A DNA stretch of 64,000 nt from Triplophysa rosa (lineage: Eukaryota > Chordata > Actinopteri > Cypriniformes > Nemacheilidae), in contig NC_079890.1 of the NCBI RefSeq assembly GCF_024868665.1, forward strand, positions 7,207,052 to 7,271,051, read 5' to 3'. Within the stretch, counting starts at the first letter, position 1. Each line of letters begins with the position of its first letter. The notes below the pieces were generated by a model. It searched no databases. It had not been told where the DNA came from and worked only from the letters and a program-made list of their open reading frames with translations. This document shows positions 58,203 through 64,000 of this stretch, piece by piece. The translations under genes were made by a program, and so were the position numbers.

Positions 58203-58845
58203 GTTTATGTAAATGATTTTGAATGAAAAAACATTACTTTTATTATTTATTATGTCGCAATTTAAGTAGCCTACAAGTTATAATTAGGGTAGCCTATTGC
58301 CTATCAACAAACACGATAGCCTACATTGTATCATGTTTTTATTATTTATAAAGCAAAGCAATATGTGTAAACAAAAAAGCGAATAGAAAGCAATCGACAA
58401 AAAGGACAGAACAAGCTACAGAACGCATTTGATCTCACGCAGAGCGAATGAAAAAGCCACTAATAAAGCATACTGCCCATATTAGCTAATTTATAGAACA
58501 TAAATAGGCTAAACACTCGAGTCCGCATGTGATTATGATGTTAATATTATTTTACATGTTCTTGTTTAGGAAATGCAAGCATTATGCTCGGATTAAAGTC
58601 GGCTCAATGTTTGTGAATAATAAGTCTGAGGAATCTGCGCAAACTCTGCAAGGGCACACAGATAACAGTAGGGCTGAAACGATTCCTCGAGTAACTCGAG
58701 TTATTCGAATACAAAAAATCATCGAGGCAATTTTTGTTGCCTCGAAGCCTCGTTTAATCCATTTAACTACAGTACACACGGAGCACGGCGTTTCCCCACG
58801 GACCGGTATTACTGACGCACAGTCCGTTAAACTCTATTCATGTAT

Positions 58846-59229
58846 GCAGCTGCCAGAGTTCTAACCAGGTCCAGAAAATACGATCACATAACCCCAATGT
58901 TATCAACCCTTCACTGGTTACCCATTAAGTATCGTATTGACTTTAAAGTTCTTTTAATTACTTATAAAGCCTTAAACGGTTTAGCCCCTACCTACATAAC
59001 AGAGCTTCTACCACACTACAACCCATCACGCTCTCTAAGATCTCAAAACTCCAGACTTTTGATAACACCTAGAATAACTAAATCCACCAAAGGGGGTAGA
59101 GCTTTCTCATACGTAGCACCTAATCTCTGGAATAGCCTCCCCAATACTATTCGAGGGTCAGACACACTCTCCCAATTTAAATCTAGATTAAAGACGCATC
59201 TTTTCAGCCAAGCATTCACTAATACATAG
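58846..59229 (+). pseudogene. L2 reverse transcriptase, C-terminal end
   Basis: AAARVLTRSRKYDHITPMLS, LHWLPIKYRIDFKVLLITYK and RAFSYVAPNLWNSLPNTIRG match the last 125 residues of the L2 protein at 4133-5449. Open to its natural stop at 59227, but everything upstream is lost by 5' truncation. The first Met comes from flanking sequence. Confidence 0.9.
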
Positions 59230-60285
59230 CTAATGAACAGCAGCTACGCTAATTATTCTCTTTCTGCCCTCGCCTCGGGATGCCCATCCCGAGGTAGGGA
59301 GAGATTCCGCCAGGCCCAGATGAACGTCATATGCCCATCCACAACTAGAGATTACGCCAGCTACATCGGAAAATCCAGTGCCATCCTCCTGCGAGAGCCT
59401 GCGGACTGACTGACCATCCCAGCTCCATCCAAGGCAATTCCATCACCACCCAAGAAAAAGACGACCATCTGGCCGGCCCAGCTCAGACAATTCCATCCCC
59501 AACCGAGAGCAAAGACGGACTACCTGTCACATAAATGCTAAATTTACAATACTTGGCATTTAATGCTAAACTTACATCACATGACAGCAGTTTGAAGTTA
59601 TGGCTGCACTCAGTGACTTTGATTGGAGGTAGCTGGGTGGGTGTTGTAGGGAGTGGGGGGGCTTGTTGGTTGTGGTTCGGGGCGTTTCATTTGTTGGGAC
59701 TGTGTGGGTCTGGTCTGGTTGGTCTTGTTTTGTGGTCGATGTCGGACAACAGAGGAATAAAGTTAATTATGCCATTACTACTTTTCCCTGGTTGTTCCTC
59801 TGTTGTCTGTTGTTGATCGCGGAATGGGACCGGGTTGGACCTGCACGGTTTCGGCGGGTGGGGCTTCCTGGGTCGCGGCTCGTGGGCTCTCCCTGTTCTT
59901 CGTGGACGTTGCTCGGTGGCTTTGGTCGGGGTCACTGAGTGCAGCTATGACACGTCAGAGGAGATCTGGCCCTCCCGGCTGAGCCTGGTTTCTCCCGAGG
60001 TTTTTTTTTCTCCATTATTCAGCATTGGAGTTTGGGTTCCTCGCCACAGCAGAGCAGTGCAGTGTTGGCTTGCTCACCGGGAGACTGCATTTATTTATTT
60101 ATTTATTCATTTATTTATTAGATATTATTTATTATAATGATCTTGCTTGGTCTATAAACACCATGCACTGTGCTGTGTTTTACCTTTCTGTGTTTTTCTT
60201 ATTTGCTCCTGTAAAGCTGCTTTGGAACAATGCACATTGTGAAAAGCGCTATATAAAAAAAATTGAATTGAATTGAATTGAATTA
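58846..60285 (+). mobile_element. L2 LINE 3' fragment with TTGAA tail
   Basis: Begins within the RT C-terminal domain and runs to (TTGAA)n at 60262-60285 after GTGAAAAGCGCTATATAAA. It is a different L2 subfamily from the 3176 copy (TTGAA rather than TTGAG tail). Contains the coding end at 58840-59229. Confidence 0.85.
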
Positions 60286-61668
60286 CAGGGCTCTCAAGTC
60301 TCATGCATTCACCGTGAGACACATGCATTTAAGTATGTTCACACGCTCACACGTATTTCTCATGCTGATAAATAACTGATAGCTTATAGGGCTGTGACGG
60401 TTGCCGTAACAACCGCACCACAGCGATGGTAAAGTGCCATGAGGGTGGCGAACTGCCACCGGTGGTAGTGCACGTCACTCTGACAAATATAGGTGTAATA
60501 AATATGAGAGTTGCGATAACGATTGCTATTTGTAGCCTTTCAGTTGTGGATGGTTTTATTTAAAAGATTTTAAATTAACAGAAATTATTGGCATATGTTA
60601 CCGTTGGTGCGTTTCGAACGCAGGCCTGCACGGCAAAACCCAGGTTATTCTGCGGGTTTTGCAATGGATCTTGTTGTGAAATGAACAGATACTTAAAATC
60701 AAAACTGGCTATGACCCGCTTGCTTAGTGTCGGAGCGCGCGCAGATTTTGCCGCTGTTGCGGAGAGACATCTCTTCATTTGCGCTCCTGTACACATCCCA
60801 TACATGTATTTAAAGGGGCCGCAAGCAAACAAGCTTGTTGATCTTGTGCAGACTGACCACAAGAGATTGATTGGTGGAAAGAACTTTATTGTAGTTACAC
60901 GTTTGCTAACAAAATAAACCAATTAAAAGCCATTTGTGTGGTGTGGCTTTTGTGTTCATGGTTAAGTGCTAGTCTAATTTCAACATTATAGGAGACATTT
61001 ACTAGCCTTGGTCTTTAATTAACATTAATTTGTGTGCAACCTACATTACAAACTCTCCTGTCGAAGTGTAACGTTAGCTTTAATGCAGTTGGTCAAAGCG
61101 GTGTTATTTTGAGCAAATGAATTTAATTTCCGCTGGAAAACAAGCGTTCTGTTGTTGCATATAAATGTTGCATATATATAGTTTATTTAATATTCTGCAG
61201 CAGTAACACTGTTTTGCATGCTCTGGCGCTAAAGTTAGCATGAAATTCCCGCTATTTACAGAAAATTTATAACGTTAATGCACATCATCAGCAACTCAGC
61301 AGGAAAACAAACAATCTCAGACACCTTATTTTTTATATTTATGTCCCTGTACGCAAACAGGGACGCGTCGTATAGAATTGGGAAACCCGCCACAGCAATT
61401 ACCAACTTCTCCTCCATTTTGCTTGGGAAGTAATGTGGTCGGAACCAAAGTTTACAGGGCTGCTTTCTCTGGAATCATCTCAAGCGATGGACTTCTACGT
61501 TCTGATTGGTTGCCGCCGAACCGCGTCATAGCTCATTACCATAAAGTTGACCTGATTTCAACTCTCCTTGACGCCCTCAACGGCCAAGACGCGCCGCGCC
61601 GCTCCTCGCCACTGCTCGCCGCCGGCTCACATTGAAAATGAATGACTTCCGGCCACTTTGACGCTCAA
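60286..61668. other. Non-coding with two hAT-end fragments
   Basis: CAGGGCTCTCAAGTCTCATG (60287) and TAGGGCTGTGACGGTTGCCG (60388) are left ends without partners. 60575-60922 is open on both strands but unrecognised. Confidence 0.45.
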
Positions 61669-62737
61669 CGGCGGCGGTCTGAACGCACAGTAAAAAATAA
61701 GTGTCTTCTGACAACCTGCCAAAATAAAAGTCATAGGCTATTGTTTGAAATTATTATTTCCATTTTTACTTATTATCCGAATACCCGATTAATCGATGGA
61801 AAAATCAGTAGAATACTCGATTAGTAAAAGAATCGATAGCTGCAGCCCTAGATAACAGTGCTAAGCGATCATGTTTATTCAACCGCTTTTTTGTGATAAA
61901 CATTATAATAAAAGACATTTCTAAGTTCTGTGAATCTAGAAGCTGAGACATTCTCATCTCAGTTTTATTGAGTGTGCTCAAGATGCATTCACCGCATTTA
62001 CAGCTCATTCTACCATCAAATAACATAAATCTGTCTTTCATTCATTTTAAATATTAATATATTTATATTGATTATTAAGTAATTGTTAACATGCATACAT
62101 ACAACTGTATGTAGCTTTAGATCATTATCTACTTTTTCGTTTTATGCCTGCATTTCGCGCTTCCGTCTGCATTTTCCGCATCACGGCAATAAGAACCAAA
62201 TACAGTGGGGTTATGCATGGCTCCAGTGAAATTATTATTATGTCACTTTGATACGACATAGGTTTTATGCAAACTTCCTCGTTTTCCTCCTTCAAAACAC
62301 CCCCACAACTCATCTGTCAAGAGGTCATTTCCGAGCGTGCTGCAATTGGCACAAAGGAAACGCACGCTAGATCTAACCAAAAATTAAAACATTTCCTTCC
62401 TGATACACTTTTAAAGACTATTAATAATTCTTTTTTCAAACATATTGCTTTAGTATGTAATTTAAAAGGTTTTAAATGAAACATTAAAATGAAAGTCATT
62501 TAAATTATAATATTTTGTATAATTTTTTAGTGTAATCGACTGTTGTTTTCAATGTTGACTAGTGGGAGCTTATCGTTTAAATGACTAGTCGATTAGTCTC
62601 GCACATCCCTAGTTGTGAACATGTGGAAAAGTGTCATTATTACAAACTAAAATCAACATAATAACGTATTAACACAAGCCCTTTCGTTTTGTTTTAAACT
62701 CTAAATGTATACTTTTCATAGTGTATATATATATATA

Positions 62738-62902
62738 CAGGTGCTGGTCATATAATTAGAATATCATCAAAAAGTTGATTTATTTCACTAATTCCATTCA
62801 AAAAGTGAAACTTGTATATTATATTCATTCATTACACACAGACTGATATATTTCAAATGTTTATTTCTTTTAATTTGATGATTATAACTGACAGCTAATG
62901 AA
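62738..62902 (+). mobile_element. Tc1/mariner left end, cut by DIRS copy 3
   Basis: CAGGTGCTGGTCATATAATT after a TA (62736-62737), followed by AGAATATCATCAAAAAGTTG: a well-known fish mariner terminus. It stops at 62902 where the DIRS begins; the other half would lie past the DIRS. Confidence 0.75.
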
Positions 62903-64000
62903 AACGTCTTGGTTACGGATGTAACCTCGGTTCCCTGATGGAGGGAACGAGACGTTGTGTCGAACCGACAGAATGGGTTTTGTCTTGAGAACCTATCATC
63001 TTCTGAGTATTTAGAAAAGGCCAATGAAAATTGGCAAATGAAATTTGCAAACCGGGCTCCTCCCCTGATGTCCGGGTATAAGAGGGAAGCCGGCGAGCTC
63101 ATTCATTCACCTTTGGTCTGAGGAGCCTAAAGCATCCTCCCCCGACCGCTGGGGTGGGCGGCCAGTGTTGTGGCATGAGGGACACAACGTCTCGTTCCCT
63201 CCATCAGGGAACCGAGGTTACATCCGTAACCAAGACGTTCCCTTTCTGTTGGTCTCTCGACGTTGTGTCGAACCGACAGAATGTGGTTCCTATGGAAAAC
63301 GCCACAGCACTGAGCCGCGTCACAATCTCTGCGGAGCGACGTTGACTGGCCTGGGCGAGTCAGACGAACACGCTAACTCAAAATTATGACCTTCCAGTGA
63401 GAGGGAGGGGGACCCAGAGCTTTCCACAAAAAGTTGGGAAGCCCCCTAACGCCGGCCGTCACGGGCGGAGGCCTAATTCTCTAAATGGCGAGAAGCCGCC
63501 CGGCATCGTACGGGCCACTGGGTAAGCATTATTCCCGCTGGGGAAAAAACGCTGCAGAGGCCACTATCTACCGTAGGGAGGAATTAGTGGAGACACCACA
63601 TGGTCTCACCATCAGGGGAGAACTCATGGGAGGAATGTGCGGACTGCAGGAGTTAACCGCAAGGTGGGAGTCCACCTGGGGAGGTCATGGGTGGCCAAGG
63701 TGGGAACCATACATGAGGATACATCAGACGGAACAGCCCACGGAGGGGGGGTTACCACGTCTGGAGCACTAGGTCCGGTTAGAGCTATGTGGGAGATAAC
63801 TCAACTGTTCCCCGGCCTAAGGGGGCAGGGCTGCTCTGCCCAGCCTGTCCCCTGGAAGGGTGCTTAGTGATGGATGGAATGCCTGTTCTTTACCCGAGGG
63901 GAAAGAAGTGAGGCGGGATCGCCACTGCTCCCCCCGGAGGGGGAAGGGCTTCCGCAGGCGTATGCCCTACCGGCTGCCGGTCCCACACCTTGCCAGGATG
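62903..64000 (-). mobile_element. DIRS retrotransposon, copy 3 (runs off window)
   Basis: Left ITR AACGTCTTGGTTACGGATG from 62903, TATA-like GTATAAGAGG (one change from copies 1 and 2) near 63077, internal complementary region 63179-63275, then the non-coding stretch up to the recombinase end matching 48790-49500. Coding would begin just beyond 64000. Retains the region deleted in copy 1 near 9013. Confidence 0.9.
63179..63275. repeat. DIRS copy 3 internal complementary region
   Basis: Inverse of the left end (62903-62955) followed by GTTCCCTTTCTGTTGGTCTC, the inverse of the expected right end. Confidence 0.85.

Larger units (their letters stand above)
58669..61850. mobile_element. 3.2-kb hAT insertion with documented empty site
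   Basis: Exact 8-base duplication GATAACAG (58661-58668 and 61851-61858). Ends TAGGGCTGAAACGATTCCTC and GATAGCTGCAGCCCTA with CTCGAG/ATTCGA subterminal words. The sister copy at the window start is unbroken at this site. Contains an L2 fragment and two further hAT-end fragments (60284, 60390). Confidence 0.93.
54977..62611. mobile_element. hAT element with three nested insertions
   Basis: Ends TAGGGATGTGCGCTACGACT and GATTAGTCTCGCACATCCCTA-type right end; flanks GTTTTGAA (54969-54976) and GTTGTGAA (62612-62619) differ at one base of eight. Net of insertions it is about 1.8 kb and non-coding. A sister copy covers 1-914. Confidence 0.85.

Noticed and set aside
60575..60922. Two overlapping frames of 109-115 aa on opposite strands
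   Set aside because: No domain, no splice context, inside a non-autonomous hAT.

Overview
The window reads as intergenic and intronic DNA of a teleost fish, most likely a cyprinid. It is AT-rich and spliced, and it is packed with fish-type hAT, Tc1/mariner, TTAA-site, L2, L1, DIRS and Ty3/gypsy elements. I assign one host gene: three exons of rab1 on the minus strand (16103-16198, 20771-20866, 21026-21098), with intact reading frames and splice sites. Nearly every other long open frame is a decayed transposon gene or a shadow of one.

Layout. 1-914 is the right part of a hAT copy whose sister lies at 54977-62611. 1970-5635 is a TTAA-flanked element carrying a THAP-finger exon and a convergent acidic exon, split by a 5'-truncated L2 LINE (3176-5433). 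8652-12413 is a DIRS-type tyrosine-recombinase retrotransposon. 12532-13740 is a deleted Tc1 element and 13811-15826 a hAT with a second hAT inside. 16103-21098 is the rab1 region; its large intron holds a 1.6 kb foldback Tc1 element. 22442-24064 is a hAT with a BED-finger remnant. 24207-28956 is a Ty3/gypsy element with a PNMA-like gag, a textbook -1 frameshift heptamer, and an RT-to-3'LTR region replaced by an L2 fragment.

From about 32.5 to 53 kb a single degenerate L1 has been split by successive insertions: a hAT in ORF1, a hAT fragment near the start of ORF2, a TGACC-ended element with its own THAP exon (itself split by a 706 bp foldback element), an LTR-like block, and a 10 kb ZBED-type hAT. 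The 10 kb hAT contains another hAT, which contains two more nested hATs and a second DIRS copy. Most junctions show target-site duplications, so the order of insertion can be read directly. 54977-62611 is a hAT with three further insertions. A third DIRS copy starts at 62903, inside a mariner end, and runs off the window.

Nothing suggests an operon, prokaryotic system, tRNA, rRNA or CRISPR. All mobile-element genes seen are broken, but their terminal repeats and duplications are well preserved. The most interesting items are the gypsy frameshift signal, the microhomology-marked L2 patch in the same element, the THAP exon split exactly by a foldback element, the convergent THAP/acidic-exon arrangement, and the complementary deletions of the DIRS copies.
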